A stretch of 38,987 nt of DNA from an uncultured Clostridia bacterium (lineage in GTDB: Bacteria > Bacillota > Clostridia > Oscillospirales > Ruminococcaceae): contig CANQOJ010000002.1 in NCBI GenBank assembly GCA_947625455.1, positions 1 through 38,987 of the forward strand. The letters are read 5' to 3'. The notes below the pieces were generated by a model. The model did no database searches and had not been told where the DNA came from. It was given only the letters and a program-made list of their open reading frames with translations. Of this stretch, positions 1 through 7,435 are shown in pieces; the first letter of the stretch is position 1; every line of letters begins with the position of its first letter. The position numbers and the translations under genes were made by a program.

Positions 1-333
1 GCAGTATCCCGAATAACTCATGCTGTCCTTTGCGGCAAGTTCAAGCAAATCGCGGACTGTTATTCCCTTGAACCTCACGGGCTGTTGAAAAGCGTAAGCA
101 ATGCCGTTGTTTGCACGCTCTGTAACGGAAAGAGGCGTGATATCCTCTCCGTCAAGCAGTATCTGCCCCTCTGTCGGCTGTTCAACTCCCGCGATAAGCT
201 TTGCAAGCGAAGTTTTTCCTCCGCCGTTAGGTCCTGTTATAACGGTAAGCGCGCCGCTTGTCTTAAACGAAACGCCCTTTAATATCTCGTTTCCGTCAGA
301 TGTTTTCCAGTGCAGGTTTTTTATTTCAAGCAA
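1..333 (-). CDS. SufC-like ABC transporter ATP-binding protein (3'-truncated by window edge)
   Basis: The first 111 residues of an ABC ATPase run off the window edge. The Walker A motif GPNGGGKTS lies near residues 38-46 and a Q-loop region reads YAFQQPVRFKG. The order IKNLH, ILKGVSF, GQILLDGEDITPLS, ERANNGIAYAFQQPV closely follows SufC, the ATPase that works with SufB/SufD-type scaffolds in Fe-S cluster assembly. The signature and Walker B motifs lie outside the window, so SufC-like is as far as I go. I chose a TTG start at 331-333 because AAAAGGGG precedes it at good spacing and no ATG fits. Repeat element A ends directly at this ribosome binding site. Any SufB/SufD partner would lie to the left, outside the window. 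Confidence 0.75.
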   Translation of the reverse strand, partial: MLEIKNLHWKTSDGNEILKGVSFKTSGALTVITGPNGGGKTSLAKLIAGVEQPTEGQILLDGEDITPLSVTERANNGIAYAFQQPVRFKGITVRDLLELAAKDSMSYSGYC

Positions 334-345
334 AAAATCAGCCCC

Positions 346-481
346 TTTTAGAAGTAAGAGATTAGAGGTAAGAGGTAAGAGTTTGGGGGAAAGGTGGATT
401 GATGAACTTAGCCTTTTAGAAGTAAGAGATTAGAGGTTAGAGATAAGAGTTTGATAGAAAAGTTGTTTGATGAACTTAACC
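346..481. repeat. Intergenic heptad element A (two tandem 68-bp copies)
   Basis: Two direct copies (346-413 and 414-481) share roughly four fifths of their bases. Each begins TTTTAGAAGTAAGAG, continues as a tract of degenerate 7-mers (AGAGATT, AGAGGTA, AGAGTTT), and ends with TTGATGAACTTA followed by a-cc or gcc. The heptads are the same as those in elements C, D, E, F, G and H. The element fills most of the gap between the hydrolase stop (551) and the TTG start at 333. Its left edge touches the AAAAGGGG ribosome binding site. It has no nested AGATTGTTTT core, so it belongs to the simpler form of the family. Confidence 0.8.
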
Positions 482-550
482 TGTTACCAACTTATATATT
501 TTACCACAAATCCCGTTGTTTGTCAAGAGTTATGGCTTTCATTTATGCAC

Positions 551-1468
551 TTAAATGCGCTTTGTGATAAATTCAAGAATGTCGTTCATGACTTCGTCTT
601 TATTGAGTTCAAACAGCAGTTCATGCCTTGCTTCTCTGTAAATGCGCAGGTTTACGTCACAGCCCCGTTCAAGGTACTTAATAACTGCATGCCTCACTCC
701 GCTCCCATACTCGCCAATGGGATCCATTCCCCCGCTTAAAAACAGCATCGGAATGTCGGTAGGCGTGTTTTCTATGACCGCCTGAGAATTACAGCATAAA
801 AGCGCGTTCAGCATATCGCGATATCCCGCGACGGTAAATGTGAAATTGCATTTCGGGTTTTTGATAAAGCCGTCAACGTCAGCATCGTCGCGCGATAGCC
901 AGTCGTATGCTGTACGCCTGTTTTCGGTGCGCAGGTTCAAAACGCTGTATACCATTTTCGTTATGTTTTTATGGCGATACAGGTCGCCGTTTCTTTTTAC
1001 CGCCGTATCGAGAATTTTCCTTAACGGCGCTTTGCCCGTTATTCCTCCCGCAGTACCCATAATGACAGCGCCGTTAAAAGTGTCGTAATATTTTGAAAGG
1101 TAAATCCTCGCCATAAAACTGCCCATGCTGTGCCCCATAAGAAATAAGGGCGTATCGCCGAATTTATCGCGTATAATGCTGTTCATTCTGTGCAGGTCGC
1201 GCACCATATTCTTATAGCCGTCATGACTTCCGAAATATCCGAGCAAATCCTCGTGAGCGACAGAATTTCCGTGTCCTATGTGGTCATGTCCGCAAAAGGC
1301 AATACCGTTTTTGCACAGGAACTTTGCAAATTCTTCATAGCGTTCAATAAACTCGCACATTCCGTGTGAAAACTGAACGACAGCCCTAGGTTTTTCAGGA
1401 ACGTACATATAAAATCTTATGTCGCAAAGTTCGGTTGCGCTTGGAAATCTTCCCGTTATCTTCTTCAT
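551..1468 (-). CDS. Alpha/beta hydrolase, monoacylglycerol lipase/lysophospholipase type
   Basis: A 305-residue serine hydrolase of the Hydrolase_4 (PldB/monoglyceride lipase) family, probably cytoplasmic because no signal peptide is seen. The nucleophile elbow GHSMG places Ser114; the remaining triad is Asp249 (SGGMDPIG) and His282 (EARHELLFEL). The family motif GHDHIGHGNS lies near residues 60-69. Members hydrolyse monoacylglycerols, lysophospholipids or similar esters; the substrate here is unknown. The ATG follows AGGGAG. The gene starts 9 nt after the trmB stop, so the two are probably co-transcribed. No disrupted motif is seen. Confidence 0.88.
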   Translation of the reverse strand: MKKITGRFPSATELCDIRFYMYVPEKPRAVVQFSHGMCEFIERYEEFAKFLCKNGIAFCGHDHIGHGNSVAHEDLLGYFGSHDGYKNMVRDLHRMNSIIRDKFGDTPLFLMGHSMGSFMARIYLSKYYDTFNGAVIMGTAGGITGKAPLRKILDTAVKRNGDLYRHKNITKMVYSVLNLRTENRRTAYDWLSRDDADVDGFIKNPKCNFTFTVAGYRDMLNALLCCNSQAVIENTPTDIPMLFLSGGMDPIGEYGSGVRHAVIKYLERGCDVNLRIYREARHELLFELNKDEVMNDILEFITKRI

Positions 1469-1477
1469 ACTTACTCC

Positions 1478-2149
1478 CTATCTCAAAAACGCTTCAAGCC
1501 TGTAAATAGGCTGTCCGAGCTCGGTAAAGCGTTTTTCGTATTCGGTCATAATATTCCCCTCAAAGGCGCTGTTATGTAAATCAAGGGAAACGTTTTTCAG
1601 ACCGAAACCGTTTTGCGAGAGTTTTTCAAGCGAAAATTCAAAGAAGTGCATATTGTCGGTTTTCTGGTGAATTTCAGCGTCAGGTTTCATTATCCTGCGG
1701 TATATCTCTAAAAACCGCTCGTGAGTAAGGCGGTGAGAAGCGTATTGATTTTTGGGAAACGGGCAGCTGAAGTTCAGAAAAATGCGGTCAATTGTGCTGT
1801 CATGAAACAGGTGGCAGAGATACTCGGCTTGTCCCATGCAGAATTTGAGGTTAGGCAATTTAAGCTTCATTTGCTCTTCCATTCCCGTCACAAGAACATT
1901 CGGCGTTTTCTCAACGGCAATTAAATTTATATTCGGGTTTTTCCTTGCAAACTCAATCGCAAACCCGCCTTTCCCGCAGCCTATTTCAAGATACAGCGGG
2001 TTGTTGTTGCCGAAAGTTTTATTGCTGTCGGCGAAAAATTCTTCCGACAGCGGTTCGTTTGCGTGTTCATTTTGGCACTGCATATACAGCATAACTTCAC
2101 GGCAGTTATTGAGCCTTTCATCAAGATTTTTCTTGCGACGCATGCGCAC
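1478..2149 (-). CDS. trmB: tRNA (guanine-N7-)-methyltransferase
   Basis: A SAM-dependent enzyme that makes m7G46 in the tRNA variable loop. It shows the SAM-binding motif YLEIGCGKGGFAIEFA, then LIAVEK, the family block NFSCPFPKNQYASHRLTHERF, and KTDN and TEYEKRF further on. I start it at the GTG of 2147-2149 (protein MRMRRKKNLDERL), which matches the usual TrmB N-terminus and has AAGGTGG 8 nt upstream. An upstream GTG at 2161 overlaps that ribosome binding site and is unlikely. One oddity: the usual family motif is NFSDPWPK, and here the Asp is Cys and the Trp is Phe. The gene is upstream of the hydrolase in a short minus-strand unit; repeat element B lies just upstream of it. Confidence 0.9.
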   Translation of the reverse strand: MRMRRKKNLDERLNNCREVMLYMQCQNEHANEPLSEEFFADSNKTFGNNNPLYLEIGCGKGGFAIEFARKNPNINLIAVEKTPNVLVTGMEEQMKLKLPNLKFCMGQAEYLCHLFHDSTIDRIFLNFSCPFPKNQYASHRLTHERFLEIYRRIMKPDAEIHQKTDNMHFFEFSLEKLSQNGFGLKNVSLDLHNSAFEGNIMTEYEKRFTELGQPIYRLEAFLR

Positions 2150-2220
2150 GATGTATCCCACCTTTTTTAGTAATCAATAGTGATCTTACACTTTAACTTG
2201 TTTGTTTCCTTTGCCGCGCA

Positions 2221-2403
2221 GTATACAGTGTACAGTGGAAAGTATACAGCAAAGGTATCTGCTTCGCAGATATAATTAGATTGTTTTGGAATTATAAGTG
2301 CGTATGTAATCGGTAGGTTTACGCTCTTGTAACTTCAAAACAATCAATATTGTCCGCGCCAGCGGACACCTTTGCTGTTTACTTTCCACTGTCCACTGTA
2401 TAC
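2221..2403. repeat. Composite nested inverted repeat element B (GTGTACA-type arms)
   Basis: A 183-bp element between the FAD dehydrogenase stop and trmB. The outer arms (2221-2255 and 2369-2403) are near-perfect inverted repeats made of 7-mers such as GTATACA, GTGTACA, GTGGAAA. Inside each arm sits a small hairpin: TATCTGC...GCAGATA (2256-2272) on the left and TGTCCGC...GCGGACA (2351-2368) on the right. Next come AGATTGTTTTG (2278-2288) and CAAAACAATC (2336-2345). The innermost right arm GGTTTACGCTC is at 2316-2326, but its left partner is degraded (only AGTGCGTA near 2298). This links it to elements E, F and G, which share the same core but not the same outer arms. Confidence 0.85.
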
Positions 2404-2427
2404 TCTCTCCCCCGCCGATACTCTTTT

Positions 2428-3822
2428 TTAAACCGACAGTTCTCTTCCCATCAGAACTCCCATGATCGAAGACATCATCAGCCCTCTTGTCCAGCCGCTC
2501 GAATCGCCTAAACAATGCAGTCCGCTTATGTTGGTGTTGAAGTGTTCGTCCATTTTAACGCGGTTTGAGTAAAATTTAAGTTCGGGTGAATACAAAAGCG
2601 TTTCCCTGCTTGCAAATCCCGGTACTACATCATCTACCGACTTGATGAAGTTTATAATGTTGGTCATTGTCCTATACGGCACTGCCGCAGTTATATCCCC
2701 CGCAACAGCATCGGGGAGCGTTGGTTTTACGTTTGAAAACGAAAGTTCTTTATCCCATGTCCGCTTTCCGTCAAGAATATCGCCGTAGCGCTGAACAAGG
2801 ATATGCCCCGCGCCAAGCATATTTGTGAGTTCTCCTACTTTTTTGGCGTATTCAATGGGCTGATTGAACGGCGTGCTGAAATTGTGCGAACAGAGGATAG
2901 CAAGGTTTGTGTTGTCGCTTTTCAGACCTTTAAACGAGTGACCGTTTACAACTGCAAGTCCGTTGTCGTAATTCTCCTGCGCGACAAAGCCTCCGGGATT
3001 TTGGCAGAATGTACGGACTTTGTTGCGAAAAGGCGCGGGATAACCTATAAGCTTGCTTTCATAGAGTACGTCGTTCACTTCCTCCATGATTTCACTGCGC
3101 ACCTCAACCCTTACGCCTATATCCACAGTGCCGGGGCTATGTTCTATATTATGTTCAACGCAAATCCTTTCAAGCCAGTCAGCGCCCTTGCGACCTGTTG
3201 CAATAACGGTGTGTTCTGCGTAAACAGTCTGTTCGGCGCCGTTTCTTTCGCATATAACCGCGCCTTTGCAGACTTTGTCCTCAATGATTATGTCCTTACA
3301 TTCGGTTTTGAACATTATGTCAACCCCGCTGTCGAGCAGGTGTTTTTCAATGCGCCGATAAAGTTCATGCGCCATTTCTGTGCCGAGATGACGAATAGGG
3401 CAGTCGACAAGTTTCAGATTTGCATTTATGGCTTTTTTGCGTATCGCGCGGATTTTTTCGGGATCTGAAATTCCCTCAACATGCGTATCCGCGCCAAATT
3501 CAAGGTAGATTTTATCGGTATACGCAATGGTTTCCTGCGCTTTTTGTTCGCCTATAAGTTCGGGCAACGTTCCCCCTACCTCGCAGGACAGCGACAATTT
3601 CCCGTCAGAAAACGCGCCCGCGCCCGAAAATCCCGTGGTTATATGGCAATACGGCTTGCAGTTCATGCATTTTCGCGTTTGCGATTTAGGACAGCTTCTG
3701 TTTTCAACAGCTTCGCCCTTTTCAACTATAAGTATCTTCTTCTTTGAATTGTTTCTGAGCATTTCAATTGCGGTGAAAATACCTGACGGACCTGCTCCGA
3801 TTATTAGAACATCATATTTCAT
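2428..3822 (-). CDS. FAD-dependent dehydrogenase (COG2509-type NAD(P)/FAD oxidoreductase)
   Basis: A 464-residue flavoprotein with an N-terminal dinucleotide-binding fold (DVLIIGAGPSGIFTAIEML, near residues 4-22) and a second FAD contact at the C-terminus (GLHCLGDSSGWTRGLM). A Cys-rich patch (SCPKSQTRKCMNCKPYC, residues 43-59) followed by TTGFSGAGAFSDGKLSL is typical of the COG2509 group, whose members are called uncharacterised FAD-dependent dehydrogenases; the substrate is not known. The ATG follows AAAAGGAGCAAGTT. The upstream transcript should start near 3912 from a clear promoter, so its leader carries repeat element C and the 31-nt hairpin described separately. Confidence 0.85.
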   Translation of the reverse strand: MKYDVLIIGAGPSGIFTAIEMLRNNSKKKILIVEKGEAVENRSCPKSQTRKCMNCKPYCHITTGFSGAGAFSDGKLSLSCEVGGTLPELIGEQKAQETIAYTDKIYLEFGADTHVEGISDPEKIRAIRKKAINANLKLVDCPIRHLGTEMAHELYRRIEKHLLDSGVDIMFKTECKDIIIEDKVCKGAVICERNGAEQTVYAEHTVIATGRKGADWLERICVEHNIEHSPGTVDIGVRVEVRSEIMEEVNDVLYESKLIGYPAPFRNKVRTFCQNPGGFVAQENYDNGLAVVNGHSFKGLKSDNTNLAILCSHNFSTPFNQPIEYAKKVGELTNMLGAGHILVQRYGDILDGKRTWDKELSFSNVKPTLPDAVAGDITAAVPYRTMTNIINFIKSVDDVVPGFASRETLLYSPELKFYSNRVKMDEHFNTNISGLHCLGDSSGWTRGLMMSSIMGVLMGRELSV

Positions 3823-3832
3823 AACTTGCTCC

Positions 3833-3895
3833 TTTTAGATGTAAGAGGTTAGCGCATTATCCTCCTTCGTCGGATAACGCTGTAAGAGGTTAGAG
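3833..3895. repeat. Heptad element C with embedded hairpin
   Basis: A short element in the leader of the FAD dehydrogenase gene. Two tracts of AGAGGTT/GTAAGAG heptads (3833-3850 and 3881-3895) flank the 31-nt hairpin at 3851-3881. Its right end, read on the minus strand, merges with the AAAAGGAG ribosome binding site of the gene (CTAAAAGGAG). It has no AGATTGTTTT core. Confidence 0.75.
3851..3881 (-). promoter_or_regulatory. 31-nt leader hairpin with AAGGAGG (copy 1)
   Basis: On the minus strand this reads as a stem GCGTTATCC / GGATAATGCGC (one small bulge) with AAGGAGG across the loop and 3' stem, then ATG CGC TAA. It is identical over 31 nt to 6067-6097, and in both places it points towards the downstream start codon, here 28 nt away. 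It lies within the predicted transcript. Function is unknown; a decoy ribosome site, a minimal Met-Arg uORF or an RNA-protein target are all possible. Confidence 0.6.
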
Positions 3896-3918
3896 TTGTT
3901 GCCTCAAACAACAGTTTT

Positions 3919-3947
3919 ATTATAACATATTCTTCTCGGCTTGTCAT
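3919..3947 (-). promoter_or_regulatory. Sigma-A-type promoter for the FAD dehydrogenase gene
   Basis: Read on the minus strand: -35 ATGACA (3942-3947), a 17-nt spacer, and a perfect -10 TATAAT (3919-3924). The start site would be near 3912, placing element C inside the 5' untranslated leader. Confidence 0.7.
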
Positions 3948-3973
3948 TATTTTTTGAAAAAAATATAAGCGGG

Positions 3974-4002
3974 TTGAAATTCGGAGTTAATTGTGCTACA
4001 AT
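3974..4002 (+). promoter_or_regulatory. Sigma-A-type promoter for the hypothetical gene at 4045
   Basis: TTGAAA (3974-3979), a 17-nt spacer and TACAAT (3997-4002). It sits back-to-back with the minus-strand promoter at 3919-3947. Confidence 0.7.
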
Positions 4003-4044
4003 AGTAATTGATGAATAATTTGACAACTTTGAAAGGTATTTTAT

Positions 4045-4749
4045 ATGGAAAAAATAAGCATACTTACAACCCCTGTTGAATTTGACAAGAGCGATTTTTT
4101 AAGCCTGCTGTCGCTGTCTGCGGGAAATGCAATCTATAGGCAAAACCGAATGGGAGAACTTGTCATAGGCGACAACGGGTGGAATGTTGACGTTAAGAAC
4201 AGGCTTATTACATTCGGGAAAAACACATTTGACTGCGGGATAATAGGCTCTGAAGATTTTACAAGAGTTACCTGGCTGTGGGGCTGGGCGATAACCGAAA
4301 GCGGACTTCCCGAAAACGCTTTTGCCCCCGCAAGGCGCGCAAAGCGAAATCTCGGCGGCTGTACCGAAATAACAACTCCGAAATTCTCGCTTGATGAACT
4401 CCACAGCGGGCATAATCTGTCCATAACTACAGTCGGCGCGGCGGAAAAGAACGTTTGCTACTACCGCTGTCCGTATAACGGCGGAGCGCTTTTTGTGCAG
4501 ATAAACGGCTTGCCCGAAAGCATTTTCGAGCCTGCAGATTTAAGCGAGATTGCAAAGCAAATAGTTGAAATAATCGGTTCGTTATACTGCGACCATTTGC
4601 TTCTCTGCGCGGGATTTTTGCATCAGAACGGCTATAAGTTCGAGTTAGACGGCAATATCCTCACTTCAGCCGACAATTCCAAAACGCTTCGCATTGAGTT
4701 TGAAAGCATAGGCGATTTGAACAGAATAACGGGAATAAGTTTGTCTTAA
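4045..4749 (+). CDS. Hypothetical protein, DUF6882-like
   Basis: A 234-residue soluble protein with no signal peptide or membrane segment. I do not recognise it firmly. A WLWGWA segment near residues 78-83 in a beta-rich N-terminal half recalls proteins grouped as DUF6882, which have no known function; this is a weak match by eye. The ATG follows AAAGG at normal distance and a good promoter lies at 3974-4002, so the gene is real. Its stop codon overlaps the stop of the convergent LacI gene by 4 nt. Confidence 0.6.
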   Translation: MEKISILTTPVEFDKSDFLSLLSLSAGNAIYRQNRMGELVIGDNGWNVDVKNRLITFGKNTFDCGIIGSEDFTRVTWLWGWAITESGLPENAFAPARRAKRNLGGCTEITTPKFSLDELHSGHNLSITTVGAAEKNVCYYRCPYNGGALFVQINGLPESIFEPADLSEIAKQIVEIIGSLYCDHLLLCAGFLHQNGYKFELDGNILTSADNSKTLRIEFESIGDLNRITGISLS

Positions 4750-5759
4750 TAAAGGTTTTTAACGCTGTCGCGGACTATAAGCTTTCCCGTAACAAGAGTT
4801 CTTCCGCGGGAATAACTCTTGTCGTGAATTTTGTTCATAATTATGTCGATTGCTTCCTGCGCCATTTTAAGGCAGTTTATGTCTACGGTAGTAAGGTGGG
4901 GAATTGTCATTGAGGAGTAGATGTTGTTGTCATAGCCCGCTATGGAAATATCTTTCGGGACAGAACAACCCTCCGCGCGGAGTTGATTTATAAGATTAAA
5001 CGCGCTTTCATCACATGCGCAGACAAACGCCGACGGCAGTTCATCAGGCAGTTCAAATGTTTTAAACAGCTCGTTTGAACCTTTTCTGTCGCGGATTATC
5101 CATTCATTTTTAAGCGGTATGTTCTTTTCAAGAAGCGCCTTGTAAAATCCCAAAAACCTGTCCTGAATACAAGGAGAACCCTCTGTTGAGCCAAGAAAAC
5201 CGATTTTCCTGTGACCGTTGGAAATTATGTAGGACGTAAGCTGATACGCGCCGTAAAAGCAGTCCGAAAGCACTATGTCAACATTTTCGCGGTTGCCGTA
5301 ATAGTCAAGGTACACCATAGGCACATAAAAATGCGATAGCCTGTCTATATAGCTTTCCGAAAACTGTCCGAGCAGGATAAGTCCGTCAACTTTGTTGTCA
5401 ATAAGCGCGTTTGGAACTTCTCTGGGCGCGTCCGCGCTGTCGTCCACAACTTCCAGCATTCCGTAGTAGTTTTGCTCCTGCAGAAGTTCGAGGATGTGCT
5501 TGTAAATCGTCCAGTAAAACGCCGAGGGCAGGTTTATCAGGCGTTTGGGGGCGATTATGCCTATGTTGCAGGTTGAGCCGTCCTTTGCGGGATGTGAACC
5601 TGTGTGGACGGTATACCCCATTTCCGACGCTTTGCGCTTTATCTTTTCGCGGAGTTCTTCGCTGACGCCCTCGCGCCCGCCGAGCGCTTTTGATACGGAT
5701 ACCGTGCTTATGTTCATTGCCTTGGCAATGTCGCTCATGGTTACGTTCTTTTTTATCAT
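4746..5759 (-). CDS. LacI-family transcriptional regulator
   Basis: A 337-residue LacI/GalR regulator. The N-terminal helix-turn-helix reads VTMSDIAKAMNISTVSVSKA (residues 6-25), followed by the hinge region and a periplasmic-binding-protein-like sugar domain (IGIIAPKRL near 67, ILLGQFSESYIDRL, ISNGHRKIGFLGSTEG, and PKDISIAGYDNN near 270). LacI regulators normally repress sugar uptake or breakdown genes and release DNA on binding a sugar or sugar phosphate. No transporter or glycosidase is next to it, so the target is not evident; autoregulation is plausible. The ATG follows GGAAAACC-type spacing after AAAGGA. Confidence 0.9.
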   Translation of the reverse strand: MIKKNVTMSDIAKAMNISTVSVSKALGGREGVSEELREKIKRKASEMGYTVHTGSHPAKDGSTCNIGIIAPKRLINLPSAFYWTIYKHILELLQEQNYYGMLEVVDDSADAPREVPNALIDNKVDGLILLGQFSESYIDRLSHFYVPMVYLDYYGNRENVDIVLSDCFYGAYQLTSYIISNGHRKIGFLGSTEGSPCIQDRFLGFYKALLEKNIPLKNEWIIRDRKGSNELFKTFELPDELPSAFVCACDESAFNLINQLRAEGCSVPKDISIAGYDNNIYSSMTIPHLTTVDINCLKMAQEAIDIIMNKIHDKSYSRGRTLVTGKLIVRDSVKNLY

Positions 5760-5807
5760 TTCGGTTTTCCTTTCGGGAATAACTTTTTTAAAGTACAGTC
5801 TAATTAT

Positions 5808-5836
5808 ATTTTAAGTTAAATTTGGCAGTTTGTAAA
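5808..5836 (-). promoter_or_regulatory. Probable promoter of the LacI gene, with CG-centred operator-like site upstream
   Basis: Minus strand: TTTACA (5831-5836), 17-nt spacer, TAAAAT (5808-5813). Just upstream, at about 5837-5848, TTAACGTTT carries the AACGTT core common in LacI-family operators. The operator is only a suggestion from its central CG and partial symmetry. Confidence 0.5.
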
Positions 5837-5930
5837 TTAACGTTTTTAACAAACTTCAATAATATTTTTTGTGCAATTCGTCACCAACAGCGTTATATCG
5901 CCAAATTGACTTATATTTTTAACTTTGCAC

Positions 5931-5959
5931 TTGAAAAAACAGTTTATTTATGGTATACT
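5931..5959 (+). promoter_or_regulatory. Promoter of the BrxD-like ATPase operon
   Basis: TTGAAA (5931-5936), 17-nt spacer, TATACT (5954-5959). Element D begins inside the -10 hexamer (CTAGAAG starts at 5958), so the whole element would be transcribed as leader RNA of the gene at 6125. Confidence 0.7.
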
Positions 5960-6106
5960 AGAAGTTAGCAGTTATTTTGTTAGATTTTAGAGATTAGAAT
6001 TTAAGTGAAATCTTACTTTGTTCAGCAAATCTTGTTTCGACTTAACTCTAGCCTCTAGCCTCTCACAGCGTTATCCGACGAAGGAGGATAATGCGCTAGC
6101 CTCTAG
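5958..6106. repeat. Heptad element D with embedded hairpin
   Basis: A 149-bp element. The left arm starts CTAGAAGTTAG and continues with degenerate TTAGAGA/TTAGAAT heptads. The right arm is CTCTAGCCTCTAGCC, interrupted by the 31-nt hairpin at 6067-6097, then GCCTCTAG. TTAAGT-GAAA (6001-6010) and TTTCGACTTAA form the inner pairing. It has no GAGCGTAAACC core. It separates the promoter at 5931-5959 from the BrxD-like gene; its right end (CTAG) touches AAAGGA at 6107-6112. Confidence 0.75.
6067..6097 (+). promoter_or_regulatory. 31-nt leader hairpin with AAGGAGG (copy 2)
   Basis: The exact reverse complement of 3851-3881, so it has the same orientation relative to its downstream gene. AAGGAGG lies at 6081-6087, ATG CGC TAG at 6091-6099. 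The distance from the hairpin to the real start codon is 27 nt, against 28 nt in copy 1. Both copies are inside predicted transcripts. Confidence 0.6.
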
Positions 6107-6124
6107 AAAGGACCACTTTGCGGA

Positions 6125-7435
6125 ATGAAGATACCTAAAAGAATAGCAAGCACGCTGATTAACGCTCTAAAAGGCGGTGTTGTACCGCGTGTAGGGCTTG
6201 GATATATAGCTGTCGGACGAACAAACGAGATAAACGCGCTTTTGCATGACGTGTCGATTGCAGAGGAGGGCGGGGCGTTTTTTCGGTTTGTGGTAGGAAA
6301 ATACGGTTCGGGAAAAAGCTTTCTTATGCAGATTATGCGCGCAAACGCTATGGACAGAGGATTTGCAACTGCTGACGCGGATTTATCGCCTGAGCGCAGG
6401 CTTATGGGCTCAAAAGGGCAAGGGCTTGCGACATACCGTGAACTTATGCGCTCACTTTCAGTAAAGGCAAAACCCGACGGAGGCGCGCTTCAGCTTATTC
6501 TCGAAAAGTGGATTGACGGCATAAGAAGCGAGGTTGTCGCTGACGGCACGCCAAGAGAAAACACGTTTTTTGATGCGGCGGTTGAAAAGAGGATTTACGC
6601 CAAAATCAATTTGCTTAAGGATATGGTACACGGGTTTGATTTTTCGGCGGTCGTTGCGGCGTATTACAAAGGCTTTGCAAACGGAAACGAAGAGTTGACG
6701 TCAAATGCCGTGAAATGGCTGCGCGGGGAGTTTACAACCAAAACAGAAGCGAAAGAAGCGCTGGGCGTAAACGTCATAATCACGGACGACAACTGGTATG
6801 ACTATATAAAACTGATGACGGCATTTCTTGTAAGCGCGGGATATAAAGGGCTTGTAATTATGATAGACGAGCTTGTGAACATAATGAAAATCCCGCACGC
6901 TGTCACACGTCAGTACAACTACGAGAAAATCCTTATGATGTACAATGACGTTATGCAGGGCAAAGCCTCGCATATAGGCATAATCATGGGCGGCACTCCG
7001 CAGTGCGTTGAGGATACGCGCAGAGGAATATTCAGCTATGAAGCGTTAAGGTCCAGGCTTGAACGCGGGAGATTTGCGACAGATGATGTTTACGATATGT
7101 TAGCGCCGATTATAAGGCTTGAACCGCTTTCTTATGAAGAACTTACGGTGCTTACGGAAAAGCTGTCGGAAATTCACGCAGTGCTGTACGAATACGAGCC
7201 GAAAATTACGCTTGAGGACAGGATATATTTCGTAAAGGCAGAATTTGAGCGCGTAGGCGCGCAGACGAATATCACCCCGCGCGAGATGATAAGGGATTAT
7301 ATTGAACTACTGAATATTGCATACCAAAATCCCGAAAAGTCATTTCCCGAACTTATGGGAGAAGAAAGTTTCAAATTTTCGGACGGCGACGGAGATAACT
7401 CAAACAATGACGGATTGGAGGATTTTGAACTATGA
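6125..7435 (+). CDS. BrxD-like P-loop ATPase (DUF2791 family), orphan
   Basis: A 436-residue AAA-like ATPase of the BrxC/BrxD (formerly DUF2791) family. Walker A is GKYGSGKS (58-65), Walker B is LVIMIDEL (243-250), a probable sensor strand is IGIIMGGTPQ (284-293), and an arginine-rich RSRLERGRF follows (309-317). In BREX phage-defence loci and in TerB/helicase-type clusters this ATPase accompanies helicases or BrxL/PglZ-type proteins. None is in this window; the gene is followed instead by a lipoprotein whose ATG overlaps its stop (ATGA). An acidic tail (SDGDGDNSNNDGLEDFEL) ends the protein. The ribosome binding site AAAGGA is 12 nt from the ATG, which is long. The link to defence is inferred from the family only. 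Confidence 0.75.
   Translation: MKIPKRIASTLINALKGGVVPRVGLGYIAVGRTNEINALLHDVSIAEEGGAFFRFVVGKYGSGKSFLMQIMRANAMDRGFATADADLSPERRLMGSKGQGLATYRELMRSLSVKAKPDGGALQLILEKWIDGIRSEVVADGTPRENTFFDAAVEKRIYAKINLLKDMVHGFDFSAVVAAYYKGFANGNEELTSNAVKWLRGEFTTKTEAKEALGVNVIITDDNWYDYIKLMTAFLVSAGYKGLVIMIDELVNIMKIPHAVTRQYNYEKILMMYNDVMQGKASHIGIIMGGTPQCVEDTRRGIFSYEALRSRLERGRFATDDVYDMLAPIIRLEPLSYEELTVLTEKLSEIHAVLYEYEPKITLEDRIYFVKAEFERVGAQTNITPREMIRDYIELLNIAYQNPEKSFPELMGEESFKFSDGDGDNSNNDGLEDFEL

Noticed and set aside
346..481. Tandem repeats as a CRISPR array
   Set aside because: Units are directly adjacent 68-mers with no constant repeat/variable spacer pattern, and no cas gene is present.
4746..5759. LacI regulator as controller of the pectinase genes
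   Set aside because: The genes are 25-30 kb apart and no shared operator could be identified, so this is unsupported.
6125..7435. Complete BREX locus
   Set aside because: No methyltransferase, PglZ, BrxL, BrxC or helicase gene is in the window; only the single ATPase is present.
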